The position numbers and the translations under genes were made by a program. Below, in pieces: positions 6,724-14,239 of a DNA stretch of 31,906 bases. The first letter of the stretch is position 1; each line of letters opens with the position of its first letter. Source of the stretch: an uncultured Bacilli bacterium (GTDB taxonomy: Bacteria; Bacillota_I; Bacilli_A; RF39; UBA660); contig CAJTYF010000014.1 in assembly GCA_910583945.1 (NCBI GenBank), positions 1 through 31,906 on the forward strand, given 5' to 3'. Below the pieces are notes generated by a model, which was given only the letters and a program-made list of their open reading frames with translations, did not search any database and was not told the origin of the DNA.

Positions 6724-8355
6724 TTGAAAAAAAGTTCATTTATTGAAGGAACCATTATAGCAACGTTAGCTATAATTATTACAAAAATAATGGGGATGCT
6801 TTACGTCATTCCTTTTTATTCAATGGTGGGAGAAAAGGGAAGCGCTCTCTACGCCTATGGATACAACATTTATGTGATCTTTTTAGACATTTCAAGTGCG
6901 GGTCTACCGCTTGCTTTAAGTAAAATTATCAAAGAATACAACACTTTAAAAATGATGGACGCCAAAAAAAGAGCCTACCACATCGGTATAAAAATGGTCC
7001 TATTTTTATCAATTCTTATTTTTTTATTCTTAATAGTCTTTGCAAGACCTCTCGCTCAGTTAATTATGGGAGATTTAGAAGGAGGAAACAGCGTCAGTGA
7101 CGTAGCGTTTGTCATTCGATGTGTATCGATAGCCATATTAGTTGTTCCTTTACTAAGTGTTGCCAAAGGATACTTGCAAGGACACAACATCATTAATGTG
7201 TCTTCAGTTAGTCAAATTATTGAACAAGTCTTTCGAATTTTAGTGATTTTAGGGGGAAGCTTCTTAGCCATTCATCTTTTCCATTTTTCTTTAAAAAACA
7301 CCATTGGACTAGCGATTACAGGAGCTTTTGTAGGGGGCTTCATAGCAACACTTTATGTCTTAGGAAAAATGCGAAAATCTAAAAAAGAATTAGGGTTAGG
7401 AAACATAAAAAATAAAGACGACGTCACCAATAAAGAAATTGGTAAAAAAATCATCCGTTATGCCATGCCTTTTATTATTATTAATATCGTTTTTTCTATC
7501 AATAATTTTATGGATATGGTGATGATTTTAAGAACCCTTGAACATTTAGGAATGGATGCAACTACCGTAGAATTTGCTACCAGTGCCATCACAACTTGGT
7601 CCACCAAAATTAGTATGATTGTTAATTCCATTGCAACGGGCATGATTACCAGTCTTATTCCTACCATTGTGGGGGCCTACACCTTAAAAGATTATAAAGA
7701 AGTTGAAAATAAATTCAATAAAGCTCTTCAAATAATTTTAATCACTTGTATTCCAATGTGTTTAGGTTTATCCTTATTATCAAAAAGTGTCTGGCGTGTT
7801 TTTTACGGTCAAAACGAAATCGGTGCTTTAATCTTTTCCGTTCAAATTCTTGTCTCCTTATTTTACAACTTATTCCTAATTACCAACTCGACTTTACACG
7901 GTTTAAACAAATCAAAAACCGTTTATGAAAGTGTCACCATAGGTTTAACCACGAACATGATTTTAAACATTCCTTTAATGCTTTTATTTTACAAACTAAA
8001 CCTTCCTCCATACCTTGGAGCCATTTTATCGACCGCCATTGGCTACATCTTAGCCTTCATGATTTCATTAAAAAAACTAAACAAAGAACATCAATTAAGT
8101 TACAAAGAAACATTTAAAACCGCTAAGAAAATATTAATCCCTACAAGCTTTATGGTCCTAGGCGTCCTTCTTTTAAAAGCTTTATTACCGCTTCATTTAA
8201 ACAGTCGTCTTTACTCCATTGGCTACATTTCTGTTATAAGCATCTTTGGAGGAGCCGTTTATTTATTTATATCGTATAAAATAGGGTTATTAAAAAGTGT
8301 TTTTGGAAAGGACTTCTTAAATAAAATAACAAAAAAACTTACCCGAAAAAGGTAA
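6724..8355 (+). CDS. ytgP: MurJ/SpoVB-type lipid II flippase (YtgP-like)
   Basis: 543 residues from TTG 6724, with GGAGTGA at 6713-6719; the longer frame from 6655 overlaps the Cse60 gene and has no ribosome binding site. About 14 hydrophobic segments and no large soluble domain. The N-terminus (SSFIEGTIIATLAIIITKIM, then GMLYVIPF and SAGLPLALSKII) is characteristic of the YtgP/SpoVB branch of the MOP flippase superfamily. YtgP of B. subtilis (MurJ) flips lipid II for peptidoglycan synthesis; SpoVB does so for the spore cortex. The sequence does not decide between the two. Co-transcription with a Cse60-like gene is compatible with either. The end of the gene carries a hairpin that ends the convergent minus-strand gene. 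Confidence 0.88.
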   Translation: MKKSSFIEGTIIATLAIIITKIMGMLYVIPFYSMVGEKGSALYAYGYNIYVIFLDISSAGLPLALSKIIKEYNTLKMMDAKKRAYHIGIKMVLFLSILIFLFLIVFARPLAQLIMGDLEGGNSVSDVAFVIRCVSIAILVVPLLSVAKGYLQGHNIINVSSVSQIIEQVFRILVILGGSFLAIHLFHFSLKNTIGLAITGAFVGGFIATLYVLGKMRKSKKELGLGNIKNKDDVTNKEIGKKIIRYAMPFIIINIVFSINNFMDMVMILRTLEHLGMDATTVEFATSAITTWSTKISMIVNSIATGMITSLIPTIVGAYTLKDYKEVENKFNKALQIILITCIPMCLGLSLLSKSVWRVFYGQNEIGALIFSVQILVSLFYNLFLITNSTLHGLNKSKTVYESVTIGLTTNMILNIPLMLLFYKLNLPPYLGAILSTAIGYILAFMISLKKLNKEHQLSYKETFKTAKKILIPTSFMVLGVLLLKALLPLHLNSRLYSIGYISVISIFGGAVYLFISYKIGLLKSVFGKDFLNKITKKLTRKR

Positions 8356-8357
8356 GT
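8331..8357 (-). terminator. Terminator of the minus-strand gene 8363-8668
   Basis: Read on the minus strand, ACTTACC and GGTAAGT form a 7-bp stem followed by seven T (the A-run at 8331-8337). It lies inside the 3' end of the flippase gene. On the plus strand no T-tract follows, so it acts mainly leftward. Confidence 0.75.
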
Positions 8358-8362
8358 AGTGA

Positions 8363-8668
8363 TTAAAGCATATACATATTATTATTTAATGTAGTATCCG
8401 TTGTAAAATCTTTACTTTCTAGTTTACTAATACGAGCATCCATTCTGTTAATCTGACGTTCAATCTTTGATAAGCGAGATTCAAGGTCACTAGCATAATC
8501 GTTTACATTGCCTTGATTAAAATTAGGAGTAGGATTAGGACCAGCGTAAAAACTTTGACTCGCTTGTGTTGAATTGGCATAAGGCATAGGCATAGCGGGC
8601 ATATTAGGAACAAAACTAGATTGAGAAAAATTCGCTTCATTAAAAAAAGTATTACGGTCTTTTTTCAT
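8363..8668 (-). CDS. Small protein with Asn/Pro/Met-rich head and C-terminal coiled coil
   Basis: 101 residues from ATG 8668, chosen because GGAAGTG precedes it; a longer frame extends into the divergent trmB gene and is not supported. Residues 1-55 are rich in Asn, Pro, Met, Ser and Gln (for example FVPNMPAMPMPYAN) and probably disordered. Residues 56-86 (DLESRLSKIERQINRMDARI) are a clear heptad-repeat coiled coil. No signal peptide or membrane helix. I do not recognise the family. The composition is reminiscent of small spore-coat or morphogenetic proteins, but this is only an impression. It is transcribed divergently from trmB; a TATACT-like -10 lies at about 8690-8700 on the minus strand. 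Confidence 0.7.
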   Translation of the reverse strand: MKKDRNTFFNEANFSQSSFVPNMPAMPMPYANSTQASQSFYAGPNPTPNFNQGNVNDYASDLESRLSKIERQINRMDARISKLESKDFTTDTTLNNNMYML

Positions 8669-8725
8669 ATAAAACACTTCCTTACATTTAAAGTATATGC
8701 CTAAAATTAGAAAGTAGTGATAAAA

Positions 8726-9349
8726 ATGCGTATTCGAAATATTAAAAATGCCAGCCAACGTATAAAAAAGTGCGAGGCGTTCATAGAAATTCCTCAAAAC
8801 TATTGCGGAAATTATCAAGAATTATTTAAAAATAACCATGAGATTCAAATAGAAATCGGGTGTGGGAAAGGTCAATTTATTTATGAAAAAGCCCTTCGAA
8901 ATCCCAACATCAACTTTATAGGAATAGAAAAATACGACAGCATCTTAGTAAGAGCTATTGAAAAAGTAGAAGAGAATCCCTTACCAAATTTAAAATTTAT
9001 ATTAGAAGATGCCAAAAATTTAGAAACCATCTTTAAAAATGAAATCAGCTGTTTGTATTTGAATTTTTCGGATCCCTGGCCTAAAAAGCGTCATGCCAAA
9101 AGAAGATTAACCAGTCCTCTTTTTTTAGAAATCTATGAAAAAATATTTAAACAAGAAAAAATCATCATTCAAAAAACCGATAACTTAACGCTATTTGCCA
9201 GTTCTTTAAAAGACTTAAATAACTTTGGATACACCTTTATAGACGTAAGTCTTGATTATAACGATGAGGAAAACATAGAAACAGAGTATGAAAGTAAATT
9301 TAGAAAACAAGGAATAAAAATCAATTATTTAAAAGCCACCAAAAAATAA
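8726..9349 (+). CDS. trmB: tRNA (guanine-N7-)-methyltransferase
   Basis: 207 residues from ATG 8726; a GTG three codons upstream is less likely. A class I S-adenosylmethionine methyltransferase fold, with IEIGCGKGQF at about 43-52 binding the cofactor and SDPWPKKRHAKRRL at about 115-128, the diagnostic TrmB motif. It forms m7G46 in the variable loop of tRNAs. The length is normal for the family. It stands alone between a divergent small gene and the downstream lipoprotein operon. Confidence 0.95.
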   Translation: MRIRNIKNASQRIKKCEAFIEIPQNYCGNYQELFKNNHEIQIEIGCGKGQFIYEKALRNPNINFIGIEKYDSILVRAIEKVEENPLPNLKFILEDAKNLETIFKNEISCLYLNFSDPWPKKRHAKRRLTSPLFLEIYEKIFKQEKIIIQKTDNLTLFASSLKDLNNFGYTFIDVSLDYNDEENIETEYESKFRKQGIKINYLKATKK

Positions 9350-9373
9350 ACCATTTCAAAAAATCATTTTCTT

Positions 9374-9382
9374 TGCTATAAT
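9374..9382 (+). promoter_or_regulatory. Extended -10 promoter of the lipoprotein operon
   Basis: TGcTATAAT at 9374-9382, 22 bases before the ATG at 9405, with AGGTGAT as ribosome binding site. It probably drives 9405-11729. Confidence 0.6.
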
Positions 9383-9404
9383 AATTTAAGAATAGGTGAT
9401 TTAA

Positions 9405-10055
9405 ATGAAAAAGACAGTAATTTTAATCCTTCTTTCTTGTTTTCTTTATGGTTGCCATGATATCAATAAAGGGAGCTATGAAGAAATCATTAATTTTGCA
9501 TTAAAAAATGAAGCCTATAAATTAAAAAATCATACCTCAGAAGGGTACAGTTATTACCTTCCAAAAGGATTGAACATAAAAGAAGACAACAAAACCAATC
9601 TGGTCATTAAAAAAGATAAGGACAACTATTATCTTTATTTAGATTTAATCAGTTATCACAATAAAATTATAGAAGAATACAAAATTCAAGACGACTCTTT
9701 TTATTCTCAAACCATTAAAAATGGCGATAAATTTGGCTATTTGGAAATCAATTTAAAAGAGAAGAACAAATATTTAATTGAAATTATGTATAATTATGCT
9801 AAAATAGAAGTAATAGTAGAAAAGTGCGACATCAATGAAGCCCTTAGCTACTCAATGGCGATATTAAGTTCTGTTGCTTATAACGATGTCATCATAGAAA
9901 ATTTAATTGGAGAAAATATATTAAACTACAACGAATTAGAATTTAATATATTTGAAACGGTTAAAAATGCAAGCAATTTAATTGAATACGATGGTAATAC
10001 AACGAATGAAGCAATCGAAGAACTACCAGACACAGATTTAATAAATAAGAGGTGA
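9405..10055 (+). CDS. Putative lipoprotein of unknown function
   Basis: 216 residues. A short lipoprotein signal, KKTVILILLSCFLYGC, places the lipidated Cys at residue 17; Tyr at -2 of the lipobox is unusual. The mature part is hydrophilic, with alternating short beta-prone segments (SYYLPKGLNI, YYLYLDLISY, GYLEINL, YLIEIMYNYAKIEVIV) up to about residue 150, then a helical and acidic tail. No known domain is recognised. The next gene starts four bases after its stop and the following two are equally close, so it is the first gene of a four-gene operon with YtxG- and YtxH-like genes, probably working at the membrane. Confidence 0.72.
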   Translation: MKKTVILILLSCFLYGCHDINKGSYEEIINFALKNEAYKLKNHTSEGYSYYLPKGLNIKEDNKTNLVIKKDKDNYYLYLDLISYHNKIIEEYKIQDDSFYSQTIKNGDKFGYLEINLKEKNKYLIEIMYNYAKIEVIVEKCDINEALSYSMAILSSVAYNDVIIENLIGENILNYNELEFNIFETVKNASNLIEYDGNTTNEAIEELPDTDLINKR

Positions 10056-10059
10056 AAAA

Positions 10060-11001
10060 ATGGGATTATTTAATAAATTAAAAAATGCCTTATTTGAAGA
10101 AGAAGAGATTGAATTAGAACCAACTCCTGATAAAATAGTCATTAAAGATGAGGAGACTACCAAGAAAAAAGAAAAAGAAGTGGAAGTAAAAAAAGAAATC
10201 CCTTTAGAAAATGAAAGAGAACTCTTTAAAGCGGAGAATACCTTTAATTTTCCAGATTTTGATGAAGAAGAATTTGTAACCAATTATGAACCTGGAAAAC
10301 AAATGAATAAATCAGCGGAAGACTTTGAAGAAAAAAAAGTGAGAAGAGAAATCGAATACGAGGAAAAACCTAGTAAAACTTATGAGACGAAATTAAAACC
10401 TACAAGAGAAAAAGAATTAAGTCGTGAAAAAAACATCCCTGAAAAAACAACCAGTAGTAAAAAAAGTTTTATCCCTTCACCAGCCATTTCTCCAGTGTAT
10501 GGAATTATGGATAAAAGTTTTAAAAAAGAAGAATTTTTAGCTTCTGAAAGAAAACAAAAAATGAGAAAAACCAGTGATGTGGATGAAATCAGGAAAAAAG
10601 CCTTCGGTCCTCTTGGAGAAAATTTCCCTAAAAAGACACCTAAAAGAGAAGACCATTACTTTAAAGAAGAATCAAAAAGCATCGATGATTTATTAAAAGA
10701 TTCTATAGATGAAACCATTGAACTTAATTTTGATGAATCAGAAAACAATGAACTAGAAAAGAAAAATAGAAGTACTTTAAATAATTTTTCTTCTACTATA
10801 GAAGAAGAATTAGAATTAGATAATAGAAATTTAGAAGCCAGTGAAGAAATCATTCCAAGAAGAAGCAAAAGAATCGACTATCAAGAAGAATTACCAAAAA
10901 GAAAAGAAGTAGAAGAAAAGGCAAATGAGTTAGAAGATACATTAGAAAATGATTTATACAATTTAATTGATGCAATGTATGATAGTAGAGAGGAAGAATA
11001 A
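10060..11001 (+). CDS. Highly charged protein with SepF-like N-terminal helix
   Basis: 313 residues, extremely rich in Glu and Lys, probably largely disordered. The N-terminus MGLFNKLKNALFEEEE resembles the amphipathic membrane-targeting helix that starts SepF. A more hydrophobic conserved-looking island, SPAISPVYGIMDKSFKKEEF, sits at about residues 140-159; a second patch, VDEIRKKAFGPLGENFPKK, follows at about 175-195. The C-terminus ends in a predicted helix (ELEDTLENDLYNLIDAMYDS). There is no catalytic domain. Such architecture suits a membrane-associated scaffold or adaptor, but the function is not known. Ribosome binding site AGAGGTG; second gene of the 9405-11729 operon. Confidence 0.72.
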   Translation: MGLFNKLKNALFEEEEIELEPTPDKIVIKDEETTKKKEKEVEVKKEIPLENERELFKAENTFNFPDFDEEEFVTNYEPGKQMNKSAEDFEEKKVRREIEYEEKPSKTYETKLKPTREKELSREKNIPEKTTSSKKSFIPSPAISPVYGIMDKSFKKEEFLASERKQKMRKTSDVDEIRKKAFGPLGENFPKKTPKREDHYFKEESKSIDDLLKDSIDETIELNFDESENNELEKKNRSTLNNFSSTIEEELELDNRNLEASEEIIPRRSKRIDYQEELPKRKEVEEKANELEDTLENDLYNLIDAMYDSREEE

Positions 11002-11003
11002 AC

Positions 11004-11285
11004 ATGGAATTTTTATTAGAGTTTTTACCCATTATTATTTATTTTTTATTAATAATTTTCTTGATTATTGGCATAATATTAGGTATAAAGTTCATTATAA
11101 CTTTAAATAAAGTGGAGAAAGTTGTAGATGACGTAAAAGAAAAAGTTCAAACGTTAAATGGATTTTTCCATGTCATTGACTACACAACCGATAAAATTGC
11201 TTTTGCCACTGATAAAATGGTTGAAGGCGTAACAAATTTATTTCATAAATTGTTATTTAAAAAAAGAAAGAAAAAAGGTGAATAG
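11004..11285 (+). CDS. YtxG-like DUF948 membrane protein
   Basis: 93 residues. One N-terminal transmembrane helix (about residues 7-33), then an amphipathic helical region with LNKVEKVVDDVKEKVQTLNG, and a basic C-terminus (KKRKKKGE). This is the pattern of DUF948 proteins such as B. subtilis YtxG, which is encoded next to YtxH. The following gene here is indeed YtxH-like, which supports the call. The protein is shorter than many family members. Start two bases after the preceding stop. Confidence 0.72.
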   Translation: MEFLLEFLPIIIYFLLIIFLIIGIILGIKFIITLNKVEKVVDDVKEKVQTLNGFFHVIDYTTDKIAFATDKMVEGVTNLFHKLLFKKRKKKGE

Positions 11286-11288
11286 AAA

Positions 11289-11729
11289 ATGAGTAAAAAA
11301 GGTTTAGGAAAATTTATTGCTGGGGTTTCAGTGGGAACATGTTTAGGTATTTTAATTGCTCCTAAAAGTGGAAAAGAAACTCGAAAAGAATTAAAAGAAA
11401 AAGGAAATGAATTAGTAGAAAACATCAAAAATTTAGACGCTAAAGAAATTAAAGAAAAATTAAATCAAAAAGTAAAAGAAATAAAGAAGGAATTAGAAAA
11501 TCTAAACAAAGAAACCGCTATGGAGGCAATTAAAACCGGAGCCAATAATTTAATGAAAAAGTGCGATGAATTAATCGATAGTGCTAAAGAAGCTTGTGCT
11601 CCAGTTATAGAAAATACCGCAAAAGAAGTACGTGAAAAAACGATCACGCTTTTAAAGAGTGCGTTAGATAAATTAGAAAAAAACGACTCTAAAAACAATA
11701 GTAACTCAAAAAAACCTAAAAATGCTTAA
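11289..11729 (+). CDS. YtxH-like protein
   Basis: 146 residues. The N-terminus KFIAGVSVGTCLGILIAPKSGKETRKEL is the YtxH signature: a glycine-rich membrane helix, then APKSGKETR. The rest is a long charged helix rich in Lys and Glu, apolipoprotein-like, ending in an Asn/Ser/Lys tail. In B. subtilis ytxH belongs to a general stress operon; the molecular role is not known. Last gene of the 9405-11729 operon, closed by a small hairpin. Confidence 0.85.
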   Translation: MSKKGLGKFIAGVSVGTCLGILIAPKSGKETRKELKEKGNELVENIKNLDAKEIKEKLNQKVKEIKKELENLNKETAMEAIKTGANNLMKKCDELIDSAKEACAPVIENTAKEVREKTITLLKSALDKLEKNDSKNNSNSKKPKNA

Positions 11730-11730
11730 G

Positions 11731-11751
11731 TACACATAACGTGTATTTTTT
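11731..11751 (+). terminator. Short intrinsic terminator
   Basis: TACAC (11731-11735) pairs with GTGTA (11741-11745) around an ATAAC loop, followed by six T. The stem is short, so it may be leaky. Confidence 0.5.
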
Positions 11752-11785
11752 GTTTTAGAAAAATATAAAAAAGAGTAAAAGTAGC

Positions 11786-11814
11786 TTGAAGAATAAACAA
11801 TTTTATGTTAAATT
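11786..11814 (+). promoter_or_regulatory. Promoter of the tyrosine T-box operon
   Basis: TTGAAG at 11786-11791, a 17-base spacer, and TAAATT at 11809-11814 preceded by TG. Transcription would start at about 11821, at the beginning of the T-box leader. Confidence 0.55.
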
Positions 11815-11820
11815 AAACTT

Positions 11821-12022
11821 AAGTAAACAAAGAAGAATGCGAAGTAGTTCTTTCCTTTTAATTAAGAGAGTTCGTGGTGGGTGCAAACGAAATGACAGGA
11901 AAGAATCAAATACACATTTGGAGTTTAATCGGTAACGCGTTATAGTAAATAAGTGCATGAAAAAAATCATGAATTAAGGTGGTACCACGGGCTTGGCTCG
12001 TCCTTAGTTTATGATTTTTTAT
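11821..12022 (+). promoter_or_regulatory. Tyrosine-specific T-box riboswitch
   Basis: The T-box sequence AAGGTGGTACCACG is at 11976-11989. Upstream, a stem I region (about 11835-11920) contains the AGAG and GGTGGGTGCAAACGAAATGA elements of the distal arm and a TAC codon at 11911-11913, where the specifier loop is expected. TAC is a tyrosine codon, in agreement with tyrS downstream. A long terminator hairpin runs from about 11961 to 12022: ATCAT...TTAAGG...ACGGGC pairs with GCTCGT...CCTTAG...ATGAT, followed by a T-tract. Uncharged tRNA-Tyr would stabilise the antiterminator and allow transcription of the CYTH gene and tyrS. This leader accounts for the gene-free stretch 11730-12042. Confidence 0.93.
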
Positions 12023-12042
12023 TGTTTTAAGGAGGAAAAAAG

Positions 12043-12588
12043 ATGCATATAGAATATGAAGTAAGATTATTAAACATTAATAAATCAGAAATAATTCAAA
12101 AATTAGAAGATTTAGGAGCTACTTTTGAATGGGAAAGTTTACAAAAACGTTATACTTATGATTTTAAACCCAAAGATGAAAAACGTTGGATTCGACTTCG
12201 CCAAAATGGTGTGGAAACAACTTTAACCATTAAAAATGTAAAATCTTTTAATATTGATGGCACCGAAGAATTGGAAATTAGTGTGGATAATTTTGAAAAC
12301 ACAAACTTAATATTAAATAAACTTGGATATTTCCATAAAGCTTTTCAAGAAAATAAAAGAAGAAGATACCATTTAAATGGTGTGGAAATTGATATTGATT
12401 CTTGGCCTTTAATTCCTGATTATATGGAAATTGAAGGAAAAAATGAAGAGGAAGTCGTAAAAATTATTGAAGCCTTAGGTTATAAAAAAGAAGATGCGAC
12501 TTCTAAAGATGTTCAATCGATATACCTAGATTATGGAATCGATTTGGATACGATAAAAGAATTAGAATTGGAGGAGAATAGAAAATGA
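12043..12588 (+). CDS. CYTH-domain protein (CyaB/ThTPase-type triphosphate enzyme)
   Basis: 181 residues. The N-terminal IEYEVRL matches the ExExK motif that defines CYTH enzymes, with Arg in place of the last Lys. Further tunnel residues are visible: RWIRLRQNG, TTLTIKN, EELEISVDNFE, RRRYHLNGVEIDIDSW and DYMEIEG, all in family order. CYTH proteins bind triphosphates with metal ions and include class IV adenylate cyclases, thiamine triphosphatases and inorganic tripolyphosphatases; the sequence does not tell which reaction applies. AAGGAGG precedes the start. The gene is immediately downstream of the tyrosine T-box and overlaps tyrS by four bases, so its expression follows tRNA-Tyr charging. 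Confidence 0.88.
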   Translation: MHIEYEVRLLNINKSEIIQKLEDLGATFEWESLQKRYTYDFKPKDEKRWIRLRQNGVETTLTIKNVKSFNIDGTEELEISVDNFENTNLILNKLGYFHKAFQENKRRRYHLNGVEIDIDSWPLIPDYMEIEGKNEEEVVKIIEALGYKKEDATSKDVQSIYLDYGIDLDTIKELELEENRK

Positions 12589-13817
12589 CTGTATTTGAAG
12601 ATTTAGAGTGGAGAGGATTAATTAAAGACATTACTTCTCCAGAATTAGAAGAAAAAATAAATAATGGAGGATTAAAATTTTATATTGGAGCGGATCCAAC
12701 CGCTGAAAGTTTACACATTGGTCAGTTGCCGACATTCTTAATGATAGAACGATTAAAAAGAGCTGGACATCATCCCATGATTCTTGTTGGGGGAGCGACA
12801 GGTCGAGTTGGTGATCCTAGAGGAACTGGCGAAAGAGAAAAAGCCGATATTGCAGTGATAGAACATAATTTTGAAAAAATAAAGACTCAAATGAAAAAAT
12901 TATTTGGTAATGATATAGAAATTGTGAATAACTATGATTGGTTTAAAGATATCAACTATATTGATTTTTTAAGAGATGTAGGAAAATATATCAATGTAAA
13001 TTATATGATTAATAAAGATTTAGTTAAACGACAAATGGAAGTAGGCATTTCTTATGCGGAATTTTCCTATATGTTAATACAAGGATATGACTTTAAATGT
13101 TTACATGATAAATATGGAGTAAATCTTCAGTTTGGAGGTTCAGATCAATGGGGAAACTTAACTACAGGAGTTGAATTAATTCGTAAATTAAACAATGAAG
13201 AAGTCTATGCCTTTTCAATGCCTTTAACAACAGATTCCAACGGTGTAAAACTTGGAAAATCTTACGGAAATGCTTTATGGCTTGATTTAAATAAAACATC
13301 AAGTTATGAACTTTATCAATATATGCTAAACTTTGAAGATAGTATGATGGAAGACTATTTAAAAAGATTTACTTTTCTTTCAAAAGAAGAAATTGAAAGG
13401 ATTATGAATATACATAATGAACAACCTGAAAATCGTTTTGCTCAAAAAAAACTTGCTGAAGAAGTCATTACCTTCTTACATGGCAAAGAAGAATTTGTTC
13501 AGGCTGAAAAAATTAGTGGATATTTATTTTCTGATAAGATAAGTGAGTTAACTAGTGAAGAAATAGTTAAAAGTTTAAAAGACTTACCAACATTTGAAAT
13601 CAATGGAGAAATAAATTTAGTGGATTTACTTGTAAACAATGACATATGCACAAGTAAACGTGAGGCAAGAGAAATGATTAGCGGAAATGCCATCAGTATA
13701 AATAATATTAAAACGACTGATTTAGAAAAAAGTATTAATAAAGAAATGGCGATTGATAACAAAGTAATTCTAATTAAAAAAGGAAAGAAAAATTATTATC
13801 TAGGCATTTATAAATAA
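12585..13817 (+). CDS. tyrS: Tyrosyl-tRNA synthetase
   Basis: 410 residues, full length for the bacterial TyrRS type. The class I HIGH motif is HIGQL at 44-48 and the KMSKS equivalent is KLGKS at 222-226. Tyrosine-binding and dimer regions are intact (YIGADPTAESLHIGQLPT, LQFGGSDQWGN). An S4-type RNA-binding domain lies at about 340-405 (LVDLLVNNDICTSKREAREM). It charges tRNA-Tyr with tyrosine. The ATG overlaps the CYTH stop in an ATGA-like arrangement, with GGAGGA upstream inside the CYTH gene. Controlled by the T-box leader at 11821. Confidence 0.97.
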   Translation: MTVFEDLEWRGLIKDITSPELEEKINNGGLKFYIGADPTAESLHIGQLPTFLMIERLKRAGHHPMILVGGATGRVGDPRGTGEREKADIAVIEHNFEKIKTQMKKLFGNDIEIVNNYDWFKDINYIDFLRDVGKYINVNYMINKDLVKRQMEVGISYAEFSYMLIQGYDFKCLHDKYGVNLQFGGSDQWGNLTTGVELIRKLNNEEVYAFSMPLTTDSNGVKLGKSYGNALWLDLNKTSSYELYQYMLNFEDSMMEDYLKRFTFLSKEEIERIMNIHNEQPENRFAQKKLAEEVITFLHGKEEFVQAEKISGYLFSDKISELTSEEIVKSLKDLPTFEINGEINLVDLLVNNDICTSKREAREMISGNAISINNIKTTDLEKSINKEMAIDNKVILIKKGKKNYYLGIYK

Positions 13818-13833
13818 GAAAATCCACTTTTCT

Positions 13834-13842
13834 CATACAATA
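13834..13842 (+). promoter_or_regulatory. Sigma-E/sigma-K-like -10 element
   Basis: CATACAATA at 13834-13842 matches both the sigma-E -10 (CATACAnT) and the sigma-K -10 (CATAnnnTA) of Bacillus, 21 bases before the ATG at 13864. No good -35 was found at the expected distance, so support is partial. Confidence 0.4.
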
Positions 13843-13863
13843 CTTTGAGAGGAGGAAACTCGA

Positions 13864-14073
13864 ATGTATCAAAATTACAATTTCACAAATAGAAATGGAG
13901 ATAGACAATTTTTCTTTCCATTTTTAACAGGAGCTTTAGTTGGAGGGGCCGCTGTGGGATTAACTAGACCCAGACCTATTTATAATGTAGCACCCAGACC
14001 TTATTATCCACCAATGGGACCAGGTCCATATGGTTATTCTTCTTATAATTATTATATTCCTTATGGAAGATAA
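13864..14073 (+). CDS. Small Tyr/Pro/Gly-rich protein, possible spore-coat component
   Basis: 69 residues. The first 18 residues are polar and aromatic, followed by a short glycine/alanine-rich hydrophobic stretch (FLTGALVGGAAVGL, about 20-33), and a C-terminal half made almost only of Pro, Tyr, Gly, Arg and Asn (YNVAPRPYYPPMGPGPYGYS). GAGAGGAGG is the ribosome binding site. No family is recognised. Tyr/Gly/Pro-rich short proteins are common among spore-coat and coat-crosslinked proteins, and the CATACAATA element in front supports sporulation control. This role is inference. Confidence 0.65.
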   Translation: MYQNYNFTNRNGDRQFFFPFLTGALVGGAAVGLTRPRPIYNVAPRPYYPPMGPGPYGYSSYNYYIPYGR

Positions 14074-14114
14074 AATAAATTTTATTAAATGTTTAAAAGT
14101 AAGAAAGAAAAGAA

Positions 14115-14159
14115 AAAATTGGAGCGTCAAAATAAAGAAAAGAACTTCCAATTTTTTTT
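14115..14159 (+). terminator. Possible terminator after the Tyr-rich gene
   Basis: AAAATTGGA (14115-14123) pairs with TTCCAATTTT (14146-14155) around a 22-base loop and is followed by further T. The large loop lowers confidence. An ORF from 14089 that spans it has no ribosome binding site. Confidence 0.4.
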
Positions 14160-14239
14160 AATGGAGGATTTAAAAAGAAAAATCAGTGATTTGTTTTCTA
14201 AAACAGGGTTTGATACACTACACCTTCAAGGAGAGCTCA

